A stretch of DNA of 64,000 bases from Costus lasius (GCA_027563935.2 CM050454.1:50124596-50188595), one strand, 5' to 3'. Counted from the stretch's first letter, positions 44,220 through 56,512 are shown. Notes: generated by a model not told the origin, from the letters alone. A program made the numbers and translations.

Positions 44220-45199
44220 CCTGCCAAAAATGAAGTTTGGCTCCAATAACATTCTTCCATCTCATCAGGCCCATTGGCGCTGATGAAATCTCCCAATTAG
44301 ATCCGAGTTATCCAATAACTCGATCATAAGGCTTCCCGATCAATACGAGAACTCAAGTATCAAGGTGTGCGACCCTGTAGGTTCCTCTGACGCTGGCAGT
44401 GCTGACCAGAGGTCATCACAAGCAGTGAGTGGCACCTAGCAGTGCATCGCTACTACCTAGATCATTGGAATGGATATCGACATCGACATCCCCATCATCG
44501 CAACTAGGTACAGATGCATTACAGTCTCTTTGCCGAACTGATATCCGATTAGACAAGTGTGTCACCACTTGTTTTCATCCAATCACATGGTTATGACTAA
44601 AACAGGTTCTCACCTGGGTATGGCCATACACTCTCAGTCATAGAACCATAAAGGAGCTCCATGGATATCATACTTCCTTAGGGAATGGGCAAATCCTATG
44701 TCTGTCCATTGATCTTCTCATATGGGTCGTGACATGCTCAATAACAACCGTTATGACCTCCCAGCTACGGCAAGGTGTTAGGTTATATCAAAGCAAGTCC
44801 CTAATCATATAGAATGATCAATGACCTCAAGTCAAGGGATCAATGCATCTCCTGTCACTTATGAGGATAACTCATGACACCAAGTCATAGCCTCATAGCG
44901 GGTCTATCTAGTATATCCCCAATGATATACCCATGTGTCTGCGTTAGCACCACGTGCCTAACCAGCCCACATACCAGTCTCACAAGTACCATAGCTATCC
45001 CATATCCACTAAGGTACATCGACTGGGGATTATAATTCGAGCACAGATCCAATCTGTCTCCAGGGACATTATCATGTAAGTACACAATCGCAGGTGTAGT
45101 CAAACAATGATAACGACAATGCCAGAATGATATATAAATATCAGTGTCAAGTAGTACATAAGTTGACCAAAACTAGGTCCTAGGGCATATACACCAACA
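44220..45199 (-). repeat. Copia B LTR3 (5' LTR of B2), right fragment
   Basis: Start-proximal half of LTR3, ending in CCAACA at 45199, with the CCTGC copy at 44220-44224. It is very close to LTR2 from about 44530 onward. Confidence 0.9.
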
Positions 45200-45504
45200 G
45201 AAACAAAAATAAGTGTTAGAGGCTAATGATAGGTTTCCACAAGTGCATGGAAGTATCGAAGTAATAAAGAAAGATATCGAACCACAGAGACCTTATTGTT
45301 AAGTACCAAATAATTGTATTCTTACTAGCTAAGTAAACCGAATATGATGCAAGTGAATGATATGAAGGGTGAAAAGATAAATCAGAGAGATAAACTGGGA
45401 CTAGGGTTTCATCCACTTTGATTCTAATGACTAGACATAAATAACAGGTTGTCAACAAATTTTATCATGATAAAGACTTAATTTACTTCATAAAGGGATC
45501 ATCT

Positions 45505-45734
45505 CACTTTCGTGCAGACAATCATGCAGGGATGAATCCTCGCTTTCGCGCAAGATCTATCCCAACGCTAAAGATAAGTAAATCATCAATCAAAGAACTC
45601 AAAGATCACTTTCGTGCATCCGAGTTCTAAGTTGATTGCCTCAAGTGGAATCTCAAGGATCACTTTCGTGCATCCGAGCCTCAACACTAGTTTTACTCAT
45701 GGATCTCCAACGTTCCGATCATCACTTTCGTGCA
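45505..45734 (+). repeat. Five spaced CACTTTCGTGCA motifs
   Basis: Copies at 45505, 45607, 45661 and 45723, and a variant CGCTTTCGCGCA at 45541. Spacing is irregular (36, 66, 54, 62 bp). Sequence between copies is only partly alike (CATCCGAG follows two of them; CAAGATCT follows two others). Confidence 0.8.
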
Positions 45735-46527
45735 AGATCTCCACGTTTGACAATTAGACTCGATCTATAGATTCATGTTATTATCATGGCAATTAATCTA
45801 CTAGAACTGAACAAATTGGATCTAACCTAAGGAAGGGTTCCTAACATGCAATTCTAGGTTTCTGAATTCTCAAGCGATTACCTTTCAGTCAATAGCAAAA
45901 ATTCTAAAAACATGATTAGTAATATGGATCTATAGAGAGTCTAAGCACAAATATCACATGAGCAAAATTATCATGGCAAAATTATCATGACGAAAAAGAA
46001 GATTATCTAATCATTAAAAATCAAGGGGGATTGCACCCCATGTCCCAAAATATGTCTAAGCAAGCATGGAGAAAGAAATACAATCAGCCATAGTTTCAAA
46101 GTATTAGAAATTGAAGAGAAGGAAGAAATAAACTTTACAACACGACTGTGAAATTAAACACAGCCGTAATTTGCAAGGAACTCACTGTGAATAGTGCTGG
46201 CGACGCTTCTTTCGTTAATTCCTCTTCCGATCGGACTCCTCTTGCTCTAAAACTTCTGGTGTGCCTTCCTTATCCCAAAGCGAAGCTTCTATGTGAAAAT
46301 CGTGGCCTAAGGTGCCCTCTATGCCTATCGGCGTGAGGCCAAACCCTAGACGCCTCTCTCCCAATTTCTCCCTCGATACTAGATAACAATTCTTCCTTTT
46401 AGTGCGTGTGCCTTCTCCTCTTAAGGACGAGTCCATAGCAACTTTTGGATCTCAATTTGGAGCTCCGGATCAAAAGTTATGATTCGCACAAGAATCGGAC
46501 CTATAAAAATCACATTTTTTAGTGCAA

Positions 46528-46830
46528 TTACGGTACCGTAAAATAGATTACGGTAGTGCCGTATTTTCTGGGCAACTTTCTGATCAAAAATTGCTCAAAA
46601 TATGGTACCAAAAAATAGTTTATGGCGGTGCCGTAATTTCGGCGAATCTCTCTGTTCTGAAGCGCTCTAAAATACGGCCCGTGTAATTCTTTACGGCAGT
46701 GCCATAAAATCCGAAAAACCTTATGTTCGGAAACTCCCCAAAATACGGCAGTGGCTTAGATTTTACAGTAGCGTATGAAAATACGGTACCGTAAAATAGG
46801 TTATGGCACTGCCGTAATTTGCTGAGTTGC
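46528..46830. repeat. Tandem palindromic repeats, ~71-bp period
   Basis: Four to five units. Each full unit has ACGGTACCGT or a variant, then about 13 bp, then ACGGCAGTGCCGT or a variant; both are near-perfect palindromes. The units at the two ends are best preserved and the middle ones eroded. The same unit type occurs at 62155-62345. Confidence 0.8.
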
Positions 46831-47096
46831 TCCGTTTTGCGTGAAATTTCTTGGGTAATCTCCTCTTGATGATGGTAACTCTTATATGTGTTTGATTTTG
46901 CACAAAAACTCCTTGAAATAGTGCCTTTTTACCTGAAAAGCATGAAAAACCAATATAGAAGTAGACTTTGCAATATTCGATGAATTTAGCATAAAAATAA
47001 GTAAAAAGATCCTCAATTTAGCATGAAAAGATACATAAAATGATACAAAATATACTATATATTTTGGAGTCATCAAAATACATAAGGCTCAAACTT

Positions 47097-49232
47097 TGCA
47101 ATATTTCAAAGTGTATTATTTCTTTTGATAATATTGTTTATGCTACTGGGTCGATTAACAATGGGTTATTCATGTTGGACATGGAATGTTCTATACAACA
47201 AATTGATAACAAGAAAGCTAAGTATGCTGATAACAGCACCTTGCTATGGCATAGTCGTTTATGCCATATTAACAAGAAGCGCATTAAGCGGTTGCATGAT
47301 CATGGATTGCTGGGATCATTCTCCTATGAGGAGATTGATACATGCAAAGCTTGTTTAATGGGTAAAATGACGAAAGCTCCTTTTCTTGAGAAAGGTCAAA
47401 GGGCTTCAGGTTTACTTGACCTCATTCACAGTGATGTGTGTGGACCTTTCAGTAAACATGCCAGAGGTGGCTATCTATACTTCATTACCTTTACTGATGA
47501 TTTCAGTAGATATGGGTATGTCTATCTAATGAGACATAAAAGTGAATCTTTTGACAAGTTCAAAGAGTTCAAGAATGAAGTACAGAATCAGCTAGGCCGA
47601 AATATCAAGGCACTTCGTTCAGATCGAGGTGGTGAATACTTGAGTCGAGAGTTTACTGACTATCTGAAGGAGTGTGGGATTATCTCACAGCTCACTCCGC
47701 CAGGAACACCGCAATGGAATGGTGTGTCCGAGAGGAGGAACAGAACCTTACTGGATATGGTTCGTTCTATGATGAGTCAGGCTACTCTGCCTTACTCCTT
47801 TTGGGGATTTGCACTGGAAACAGCTGCAAAGGTACTAAACCGAGTGCCATCCAAGGCAGTTTCAAAGATGCCATATGAGTTATGGTATGGGAAACAGCCA
47901 AGCTTGACGTTTATCAAGATCTGGGGTTGCGAGGCTTATGTCAAAAAGCTCGCATCTGGGAAACTAGAGAGCAGATCTGAGAAATGCATCTTTGTCGGTT
48001 ACCCTAAGGAAACTAAGGGTTATTATTTCTACGATCACAAAGAGAACAAGGTTTTTGTTGCTCGGACGGCTATTTTTCTTGAGAAGGAATTTCTTCTGCA
48101 AGAGGCCAGTGGGAGAGAAATAAAGCTGGATGAGAATCCAGAAGAAGGACAAAGTAGTCAAGCACAGTTGGATGAGCCTGAGCCAGTAGATCAGGTTACT
48201 GAACAACCTGAGGCTCAGATATCACGGGAACCGCGAAGATCGGGAAGGATCCGTCGACAGCCTGAGTGCTATGACGGAATCTACATCATTGATGATGAAC
48301 CCCTCACTTATGCGGATGCGGTCAGTGGACCGGAATCAGCGAGATGGCTTGAAGCTATGCGAGCCGAGATGGACTCCATGTCAGATAACCAAGTCTGGGA
48401 TTTGGTTGATCCGCCTCCGGGAGTAATCCCTATAGGCTGTAAATGGATCTTCAAGAAGAAGATTGACATGGATGGTAACGTGGTTACCTATAAAGGCAGG
48501 CTAGTTGCGAAAGGTTTCAAACAAATCTATGGGATAGATTATGATGAAACTTTCTCTCCTATAGCTATGTTTAAGTCTATTCGGATTATTCTCACGATAG
48601 CAGCATATTATGATTATGAGATCTGGCAGATGGATGTGAAGAGTGCTTTCCTTAATGGAAAACTGGATGAGGATGTATATATGACACAACCTGAAGGTTT
48701 CACTAATCCATCAGATCGTCATAAAATATGCAAGTTAAGGAAGTCCATTTATGGACTTAAGCAAGCATCAAGAAGCTGGAATATTCGTTTTGATGAATCA
48801 ATCTGTGAGTTTGGTTTCATCAAGAATGAAGATGACCCGTGTGTATATAAGAGGTTTAGTGGGAGCGTAATCACTTTCCTAGTCCTCTATGTCGATGATA
48901 TCTTAATCATTGGAAACGATATTCCTGAACTGCATGCGGTTAAGGCATGGTTAAGAAAATGTTTCCAGATGAAAGATTTAGGAGAAGCAGCCTATGTATT
49001 AGGTGTGAAGATCTACAGAGATAGATCTAAGAGGCTTCTCGGGCTGTGCCAGAGTACTTACATCGATAAAGTCCTTGAGAGATTCCATTTAGAAAATTCT
49101 AAAAGAAGATATCTTCCAGTCAGACATGGTCTAAATCTTTCAAAGAGTCAGTGTCCACAAACACAGACTGAGAAAGATGAAATGGACAATACGCCTTATG
49201 CTTCGGCTATTGGGTCCATTATGTATGCGATG
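47097..49232 (+). pseudogene. Copia A3 pol, 5'-truncated, first part
   Basis: Homology to other A copies starts abruptly near 47097, inside the region between protease and the pre-integrase zinc domain; LTR, leader, gag and protease are missing. An ATG at 47040 in the flanking DNA is in frame by chance and gives a fused open frame. Integrase core residues (HSD, SDRGGEY, VSERRN) and RT (YVDD near 48895) are intact. The gene is cut at 49232 by A4 and resumes at 58387. The bases 49228-49232 (CGATG) are duplicated there. Confidence 0.92.
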
Positions 49233-50925
49233 TGTAGGAACCCCTAATTGGGGGGGCAAAAACCCTAAGCATGGCGCTAATGAAAAATATGCTAGCGGAA
49301 GCAAGGGTTTAAAATCATTTGCATGCCATATGTTCAACTATAACCGATTGAATAGGTTGAGATGAAAATCATACCATAGCCATATGCTTGGAGGTCGGTT
49401 TGGAAGAAGAGATCAACTTAGGTCTCCTCCACAAGTCCACACACAAGATGAAGATGCTCACTTCCTTGAGATCTCTTGTGCTAGCAAGACACCCAAGCCT
49501 TCTTGTCGAATGGAAGGGGATGATGAACCTCCTTGTTGCCGAGAGCTTCACTTGCCCAACCTCTCCTTCTCGTCGTCAACCACACCTCAACGAAAGTCCA
49601 AGGCGTTCAAGAGAAGAGAGCAAACGCATATGCGTTTAGGCGTTTTTGTGAAACCGGCCTTGATGACTTTCCATAAATGGAAGCTCATCAAGCCATGCGC
49701 TCAAGCCAACCCAAACGCATTTGAGCATTGAACCATGCGTTCACAATTGTGAACCGGTTCAAGCTAAACCGTTCCAATCGACTTTGGTTCATGAACCAAA
49801 CCGAAATGGCTCAAGCCATGTGGTCTAGACCATATTGAACCGCAAGGCTCATGATCTAACCATTCATCACCTGATGCCCCTGATCTCTCCGATCTAGCAT
49901 CATCTCTCTCGATCGAAGCTTACCGATCTCAAGCCCTAATCAATCAAACATGATCAGACCAGATCTCACTTACAATCAGAGATTAAATCCCTTTAATCTG
50001 AACTCAAAGAATCCAGTCCACACGATCTGACTTAAGTAAGCCATATCATCAAATTGTGCGACCCTGAGGGTTTCCTTTAAATGTCGGTAACGATAACTTA
50101 CGTTATCACGATCAGTGAGGGGTATCTAGCAACACATCACTGTCTCCCGATATAAAGGAAAGAGTCTTCCAAGACTACTCCCAAACCATAGCACAAGTGT
50201 GACTCAATTCACAAGGCATACATGTGTCCTTTGCCACTGGATGTTCTTATTGGACAAGCGGGTCAAGCTTGTAACTCCAATACGATGAGCATGATTAGAT
50301 CAGATGCACATAGTCATCTGGGTATGGCCATACACTATCTCAATCATCTCATATAGGGCGCCCTTTAGAACACCACACTCCTTAAACAAGGAGACGGCAA
50401 TCCTATGTCTATCACTAGTGCCCTAACCTGATTCAAGCTCACCATCCAAGATAGTCTATAATCATTATGTTTCAAATGATATTGAACTACCTCAAGACAA
50501 TGACAATCATCATTCAGAAACACAAGTGATCTCAAGTCAGAGGACATGTGCCACTTGCTGCATACAAGGATCATTCACATTGTGACAAGCAATGGAATAT
50601 CCCAGTAGGGTCTGTCCAGTACATCCAATGTACCCATGAGTCTACATCTTATTCCATGCTCGAAGCATCCTATAAGATTAGCACTCATATTAGTCTCAAT
50701 CATATCAAGGCTGTCTCAAGTTCACCAAGATATCTCGACTAAGGACTTATAGCCTGTCAGCCTAGCTGAACAGCTTTGAGACATTATTCAGAAGTACACT
50801 TATTACAGCAGACAAGGTAACAACCTGAATAATAACCATGCCTTTTATAAACATACCAGTTTATAACATGATACATTTTATAATCCCAAGGCCTCAAACA
50901 TTAGCCTTAAGGGCATACCCCAACA
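49233..50925 (-). repeat. A4 3' LTR (1693 bp)
   Basis: Element-sense start TGTTGGGG at 50925, end TTCCTACA at 49233. Its end differs from other A LTRs (CCTTCA, CTTCA or TTTCA). Confidence 0.94.
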
Positions 50926-50936
50926 ATCTCCCACTT
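50926..50936 (-). promoter_or_regulatory. A4 polypurine tract
   Basis: AAGTGGGAGAT on the minus strand, adjacent to the 3' LTR. Confidence 0.8.
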
Positions 50937-50945
50937 GCACTTAAA

Positions 50946-53900
50946 CTAATGGTTGAGAAATCTCAAACCCATATTGTTACAGTGCTTCTCATGCTTCTGC
51001 TGCGCCAGAGGCTTGGTAATCGGGTCTGCCAGATTGTCATCTGTATGAACCTTGCAAATCTTGATCTCGCCTCGATCTATGATCTCCCGGATCAAGTGAA
51101 ATCGTCTTTGTATGTGCTTGGACTTCTGGTGCGACCGTGGTTCCTTTGCTTGTGCAATTGCTCCAGTGTTATCACAGAAGATAACCAAAGGATCAGCACT
51201 CGAAGGAACGACACCAAGTTCTCTCACGAACTTACGAATCCACACTGCCTCCTTGGATGCTTCCGAGGCTGCAACATACTCGGCTTCTGTTGTGGAATCA
51301 GCAACAGTTGACTGTTTGAAACTTTTCCACACCACTGCTCCACCATTCAAGCTAAAAATATAGCCTGACTGCGATCGGAAATCATCCTGGTCCGACTGGA
51401 ACGAAGCGTCAGTATATCCCTCTATACTGAGTTCTTCCTGACCACCATATATCAAGAACATATCTTTGGTCCTCCGCAGATATTTTAAAATGTTCTTGAC
51501 CGCAATCCAGTGCACCAAACCTGGATTACTTTGGAATCGACTGGTTACGCTTAACCCGTAAGCGACGTCTGGGCGAGTACACAACATCGCATACATAATG
51601 GATCCAATAGCCGAAGCATAAGGCGTATTGTCCATTTCATCTTTCTCAGTCTGTGTTTGTGGACACTGACTCTTCGAAAGATTCAGACCATGTCTGACTG
51701 GAAGATATCCACGTTTAGAATTCTCTAAATGGAATCTCTCCAGGACCTTATCGATGTAAGTACTCTGGCACAACCCGAGAAGCCTCTTAGATCTATCCCT
51801 GTAGATCTTCACACCTAGTACATAGGCTGCTTCTCCTAAATCTTTCATCTGGAAACATTTTCCTAACCATGCTTTAACAGCATGCAGTTCAGGAATATCA
51901 TTTTCAATGATCAAGATATCATCGACGTAGAGGATTAGGAATGTAATTATGCTCCCACTAAACCTCTTATAAACACACGGGTCATCCTCGTTCTTGATGA
52001 AACCAAACTCAGAGATTGATTCATCAAAACGAATATTCCAGCTTCTTGATGCTTGTTTAAGTCCATAAATGGACTTCTTTAACTTGCATATTTTATGACG
52101 ATCTGCTGGATTAGTGAAGCCTTCCGGTTGTGTCATATACACATCCTCATCCAGATTTCCGTTAAGGAAAGCTGTTTTCACATCCATCTGCCAGATCTCA
52201 TAATCGTAATATGCAGCTATCGCGAGAAGAATCCGAATAGACTTAAACATAGCTACAGGTGAGAAAGTTTCATCATAATCTATCCCGTAGATTTGTTTGA
52301 AACCTTTCGCAACTAGCCTGCCTTTATAGGTAACCACGTTACCATCCATGTCAATCTTCTTCTTGAAGATCCATTTACAGCCTATAGGGATTACTCCCGG
52401 AGGCGGATCAACCAAATCCCAGACTTGGTTATCTGACATGGAGTCCATCTCGGCTCGCATAGCTTCAAGCCATCTAGCTGACTCCGGTCCACTGACCGCA
52501 TCCGCATAAGTTAGGGGTTCATCATTATCAATGATGTAGACTCCGTCATAGCGCTCAGGCTGTCGACGGATCCTACCCGATCTTCGCGGTTCCCGTGATA
52601 TCTGAGCCTCAGGTTGTTCAATAACCTGATCTACTGGCTCAGGCTCATCCAACTGCACTTGACTACTTTGTCCTTCTTCTGGATTCTCATCCAGCTTTAT
52701 TTCTCTCCCACTGGCCTCTTGCAGAAGATATTCCTTCTCAAGAAATATGGCCGTCCGAGCAACAAATACCTTGTTCTCCTTGGGATCGTAGAAATAATAA
52801 CCCTTAGTTTCCTTAGGGTAACCAACAAAGATGCATTTGTCAGATCTGCTCTCTAGTTTCCCAGAGGCGAGCTTTTTGACATAAGCCTCGCAACCCCAGA
52901 TCCTGATAAATGTCAAGCTAGGCTGTTTCCCATACCATAACTCATATGGCGTCTTTGAAACTGCCTTGGATGGCACTCGGTTTAGTACCTTTGCAGCTGT
53001 TTCCAGTGCAAAACCCCAAAAGGAATATGGAAGAGTAGCCTGACTCATCATAGAACGAACCATATCAAGTAGCGTTCTATTTCTCCTCTCGGACACACCA
53101 TTCCATTGCGGTGTTCCTGGCGGAGTGAGCTGTGAGATAATCCCACACTCTTTCAGATAGTCAGTAAATGCATGACTTAGGTATTCTCCACCTCGATCAG
53201 AATGAAGTGCCTTGATATTTCTGCCTAACTGATTTTGTACTTCATTTTTGAACTCTTTGAACTTGTCAAAAGATTCACTTTTATGTCTCATCAAATAGAC
53301 ATACCCATACCTACTGAAATCATCAGTAAAGGTAATGAAGTACTGATAGCCACCTCTGGCATGTTTACTAAATGGCCCACACACATCACTGTGTATAAGG
53401 TCAAGTAAACCTGAAGTCCTCTGACCTTTGTGAGGAAAAGGAGACTTCATCATTTTACCCATCAAACAAGCTTTGCATGTATCAATCTCCTCATAGGAGA
53501 ATGATCCCAGCAGTCCATGTTCATGCAACCGCTTAATGCGCTTCTCGTTTATATGGCCTAAACGACTATGCCATAGCAAGGTGCTGTCATCAGCATACTT
53601 GGCTTTCTTATTATCAATGTTTTGTATAGAATATTCCATGTCCAACATGAATAACCCATTGTTAATTGAACCAGTGGCATACACAATATTATCATAAGTC
53701 AAAATACACTTTGAAATCTTGCATTCAAAGGCAAATCCTTTCCTGACAAGAGCAGGAATAGAGATAATATTCTTGGTAATACTTGGTACAAAATAACAAT
53801 TGTTTAATTCTAATACAATGCCAGATGGTAAAGAAATGAAATAGTCCCCTACAGCAACAGCAGCAACCCGTGCCCCGTTTCCAACGCGTAGGTCTACCTC

Positions 53901-54830
53901 ATGCTGTCCCACCTGCCTTCTTCTCTTGAGTTCCTGCACATTTGAACAAATGTGAACTCCACATGCAGTGTCCAACACCCATGATATAGAAGAAGATGAA
54001 ACCATGACTTCCGTCACGTATATACCTGAGCCAGAAGCGATGCTTCCCCTCTTATCTCCTTGGAGCGCTTTACAGTCCTTTTTCCAGTGACCCAGCTGGC
54101 CACAGTGGAAACACCTGTTGTCCTTCGACCGCTTCACCTTCTGTTTCAAGGCCTTGCTGTAATTCTTGACAGGGGCCTTGCCCTTCTTCCCCTTCTTCTT
54201 GTTCCTCGAAGGAACCATCAAGACAGAGGTTGAAGGCTTACCCTTCAGAGTTTCCTCAGTAGTCAAGAGCATATTCAGCAGCTCTGCCGGCGTACAATCG
54301 ATTTTGTTCATATTAAAGTTAATAATGAACGCATCGAAAGAAGGCGGGAGAGACTGCAGAATAATGTCCACAGCAAGCTCCTGGTTGATGGTATGCCCCA
54401 GTTTCTCCAGAGCCTCCTTGTGCCCAATCATCTTGAGCACGTGAGCTCCCACTGGGCTCCCTTCAGCCAGTTTGCTCTGAAAGAAGAGCTTCGTCAGATT
54501 ATAGCGTTCTGTCCTCGCCTGTGCAGCATACAGCATTTTGAGGTTCGCTATAATCTCTATAGCCGACATATCCTCATGCTGACGCTGCAGCGGTGGCGTC
54601 ATAGACGCTAGCATCAGGCAAGCGACATCAATGCTATCATTGACGTGCTTTTCATAGGCATCCCGAACCGCCCTTGCGGCGTTCGGAGTGGGCTGCGGCG
54701 GTATCGCCGTCTCGAGGACATACAGTTTCCTCTCTGCCTTAAGAACGATCTTAAGGTGTCCAAACCAGTCAGAGAAGTTCGGCCCAGCAAACTTCTCCCT
54801 TTCCAGTAGGGATCGCACATTGAAGCTCAT
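50946..54830 (-). CDS. Copia A4 gag-pol polyprotein, 1294 aa, intact
   Basis: ATG at 54830 (MSFNVRSLLE), stop at 50946. Domains: gag (about 1-210), a Lys-rich stretch, CCHC knuckle C240-C243-H248-C253, aspartic protease D287 (DTACG), pre-integrase zinc region (about 410-450), integrase core D482, D545, E581 (last spacing 35), a basic RRSGRIRRQPERYD linker, RT with YVDD at 968-971 and RNase H beginning with YTDASF (D1141), ending NNMGLRFLNH. No stop or frameshift and all checked catalytic residues are present, so this is the only family A copy here that could drive its own transposition. Two residues vary from the sister copies near the active sites (LHSDRGG; IIENDIP in place of IIGNDIP); their effect is unknown. 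Confidence 0.97.
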   Translation of the reverse strand: MSFNVRSLLEREKFAGPNFSDWFGHLKIVLKAERKLYVLETAIPPQPTPNAARAVRDAYEKHVNDSIDVACLMLASMTPPLQRQHEDMSAIEIIANLKMLYAAQARTERYNLTKLFFQSKLAEGSPVGAHVLKMIGHKEALEKLGHTINQELAVDIILQSLPPSFDAFIINFNMNKIDCTPAELLNMLLTTEETLKGKPSTSVLMVPSRNKKKGKKGKAPVKNYSKALKQKVKRSKDNRCFHCGQLGHWKKDCKALQGDKRGSIASGSGIYVTEVMVSSSSISWVLDTACGVHICSNVQELKRRRQVGQHEVDLRVGNGARVAAVAVGDYFISLPSGIVLELNNCYFVPSITKNIISIPALVRKGFAFECKISKCILTYDNIVYATGSINNGLFMLDMEYSIQNIDNKKAKYADDSTLLWHSRLGHINEKRIKRLHEHGLLGSFSYEEIDTCKACLMGKMMKSPFPHKGQRTSGLLDLIHSDVCGPFSKHARGGYQYFITFTDDFSRYGYVYLMRHKSESFDKFKEFKNEVQNQLGRNIKALHSDRGGEYLSHAFTDYLKECGIISQLTPPGTPQWNGVSERRNRTLLDMVRSMMSQATLPYSFWGFALETAAKVLNRVPSKAVSKTPYELWYGKQPSLTFIRIWGCEAYVKKLASGKLESRSDKCIFVGYPKETKGYYFYDPKENKVFVARTAIFLEKEYLLQEASGREIKLDENPEEGQSSQVQLDEPEPVDQVIEQPEAQISREPRRSGRIRRQPERYDGVYIIDNDEPLTYADAVSGPESARWLEAMRAEMDSMSDNQVWDLVDPPPGVIPIGCKWIFKKKIDMDGNVVTYKGRLVAKGFKQIYGIDYDETFSPVAMFKSIRILLAIAAYYDYEIWQMDVKTAFLNGNLDEDVYMTQPEGFTNPADRHKICKLKKSIYGLKQASRSWNIRFDESISEFGFIKNEDDPCVYKRFSGSIITFLILYVDDILIIENDIPELHAVKAWLGKCFQMKDLGEAAYVLGVKIYRDRSKRLLGLCQSTYIDKVLERFHLENSKRGYLPVRHGLNLSKSQCPQTQTEKDEMDNTPYASAIGSIMYAMLCTRPDVAYGLSVTSRFQSNPGLVHWIAVKNILKYLRRTKDMFLIYGGQEELSIEGYTDASFQSDQDDFRSQSGYIFSLNGGAVVWKSFKQSTVADSTTEAEYVAASEASKEAVWIRKFVRELGVVPSSADPLVIFCDNTGAIAQAKEPRSHQKSKHIQRRFHLIREIIDRGEIKICKVHTDDNLADPITKPLAQQKHEKHCNNMGLRFLNH

Positions 54831-56452
54831 GGTGTTCGTTGCTGCAGTTATCTACAACAAGCAAGAACAGCAAGGTCAGTATCAATGTTCAGAATCAATC
54901 CAGGACTTAAGAAAGATTCTTTTCTCACTATTTTGTCTGACTGAAAAATCTAGTAAACAGTCCGAAAGAGTAACACTCTTTTAGTGAGATGGGATCCAGA
55001 TTTCATACTTGGTCTCCGCGTCCCGCTCAGGCGAGATAAGATGCACAGAGATGACAAGCACTAATTTCTGGTAGGCTGTCCCAGCCAATCGCCAACCCGT
55101 GCGATTCCCCTTCATCTGGGCAATCCAGCAGACTGTGCCAACTGAGTTGGTACAACACAGTCTCTGATCCCACAGATGGCTGCCTCCACGTGCTACCATA
55201 TGCGCACATATGTAGTCTACATGGTCAAGCTGACCTGACCTACTCCTTGGACCACCACGTGCTATGCTGAGCAACGAGAGGGGATAAATCCCAACTCTGT
55301 AACACGCAGGTGAAATCCAGCACCGTCTGAAGATAGATGGACGTGCCCACTGAGTGGGTACAACACGGCTCCAACGATAATCAGAAAGGTGAGGTTTCGC
55401 GTCAGAAGGCTTACGAGCTTGATATATTAGCGTTGGATTTTAACGGTCTTTTATCTTCTTACTATCAGGCATGCCTATGGCTATAGCAGAAGATAAACAT
55501 AAACATGCAATTCTAATTATTAGCAATAAGTAGAAAGCATGATCTTATGTGGTAATAGCCCATGAACCCTAGTAAGACCTTAATTTTACTTAAGTCTTCA
55601 CTTGAGCTTCTTGGCATCTCATCTGGTCCAACCCAGTGCCCTAGCGCCAAGAGCACCTCAGGTGCACCACCAGGTGAATGCCCCTCTTGGATGTGTGCCT
55701 TTGTGCTCTTGTCTAATCAAAGTACATTCTGATCTATCTAGACAAGGTTGACTCGCAGGTCAACAACATATTATAAATTAAGTACAATGTGATTCGCAGA
55801 TCACAAATTAATTTACAATTTTTAAATCCAGGCACGCAGGCCCCAGCACAGCACACAATTGGGCAACCCACATAAGACTAAATAAACAAGCATATGGTTC
55901 AATCATCATGTGATCCAATCAAGAAATTAAATTTTGAAAAACCCCATGGCATCAATTTTAATTTCCTTATGTGCCCTACAACCTTACAATGGTCCATTGA
56001 TAGGGATCCACTCATCCATCTAGTTAGATCCTTTGCCCTTGCATGCACCGAGTCCTAACTGACCCGAGTTGACCTAATGGTCAACCATGCATGTGCAAAG
56101 GGCTGAACTACCCTCATGAGTTTGGGCAAGCGGGTGTGACCCCGGGCCTAACTCAAGTGTGTTCAGGAGTTGTCTCAACCAGACCTCGCTACACGCCCTA
56201 GATGCAGTCAACCTATAGCCACCATGTGCTTGCGCATAGGTGCTATCAGGTCAACCCATCTGAGCTGTCAGATGGTCTGATCAGACTTGGATCTAACCTA
56301 GTGGTGACTTCAACCCCATCAACCCATCTAAGGGTTTAATGTAGTGGCACCTTAGATCTAACCAAGCGCGCAAGATATAAGTTTTAGAAAACTTTTAGAA
56401 CATGCGCAATCATACAAACAAACAACATGCTTGCATGTAACCCTTAGATCTA

Positions 56453-56512
56453 AGGGGGTCCCCTTCAAGGGGGAGCGCAAACTTTAGGGGGTCCCCTTCA
56501 AGGGGGAGCGCA
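56453..56512 (-). repeat. Two copies of an LTR-end-like sequence in A4 leader
   Basis: A 27-bp unit occurs at 56453-56479 and 56486-56512, period 33 bp. On the minus strand each contains GCTCCCCCTTGAAGGGGAC, which matches the terminal hairpin of the A2 LTR and not that of A4's own LTR. Confidence 0.8.

Larger units (their letters stand above)
17773..45199 (-). mobile_element. Tandem pair of copia family B elements sharing a middle LTR
   Basis: Order in plus coordinates: LTR1 17773-19660, body B1 19661-25277, LTR2 25278-27162, body B2 27163-34173, LTR3 34174-45199. Both bodies are minus strand and each has its own primer site. Later insertions are a solo A LTR in B2 and complete A2 in LTR3. 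The outer flanks, GGATG (17768-17772) and GAAAC (45200-45204), do not match, so the pair is not one integration event. LTR2 resembles LTR1 on its left and LTR3 on its right, as expected if two separate insertions recombined. Confidence 0.88.
45200..47096 (-). repeat. Tat/Athila-type LTR-like noncoding DNA
   Basis: No coding frame is convincing. On the minus strand a possible LTR start, TGATGACTCCAAAATA, lies at 47075. The other end is not identified because copia B DNA begins at 45199. The stretch near 45250-45290 (AAGATATCGAACCACAGAG) resembles sequence I associate with LTRs or leaders of plant Tat/Athila gypsy elements; this is recollection, not a search. It contains the CACTTTCGTGCA series and a palindromic array, listed separately. 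Confidence 0.4.

Noticed and set aside
17773..45199. Reading the B region as one long element with two terminal LTRs
   Set aside because: There are three LTRs, two primer sites, two polypurine tracts and no matching target duplication.
46528..46830. CRISPR-like array
   Set aside because: Units are contiguous, degenerate and in plant retroelement DNA; no unique spacers and no cas genes.
47040..47096. ATG at 47040 as the true start of A3 pol
   Set aside because: It lies in unrelated flanking DNA; A-family similarity begins only at about 47097, so the fusion is accidental.
49384..49731. 115-codon frame in A4 LTRs (also 56845-57192)
   Set aside because: Found only because both LTRs of one element are near-identical; absent from other A LTRs.
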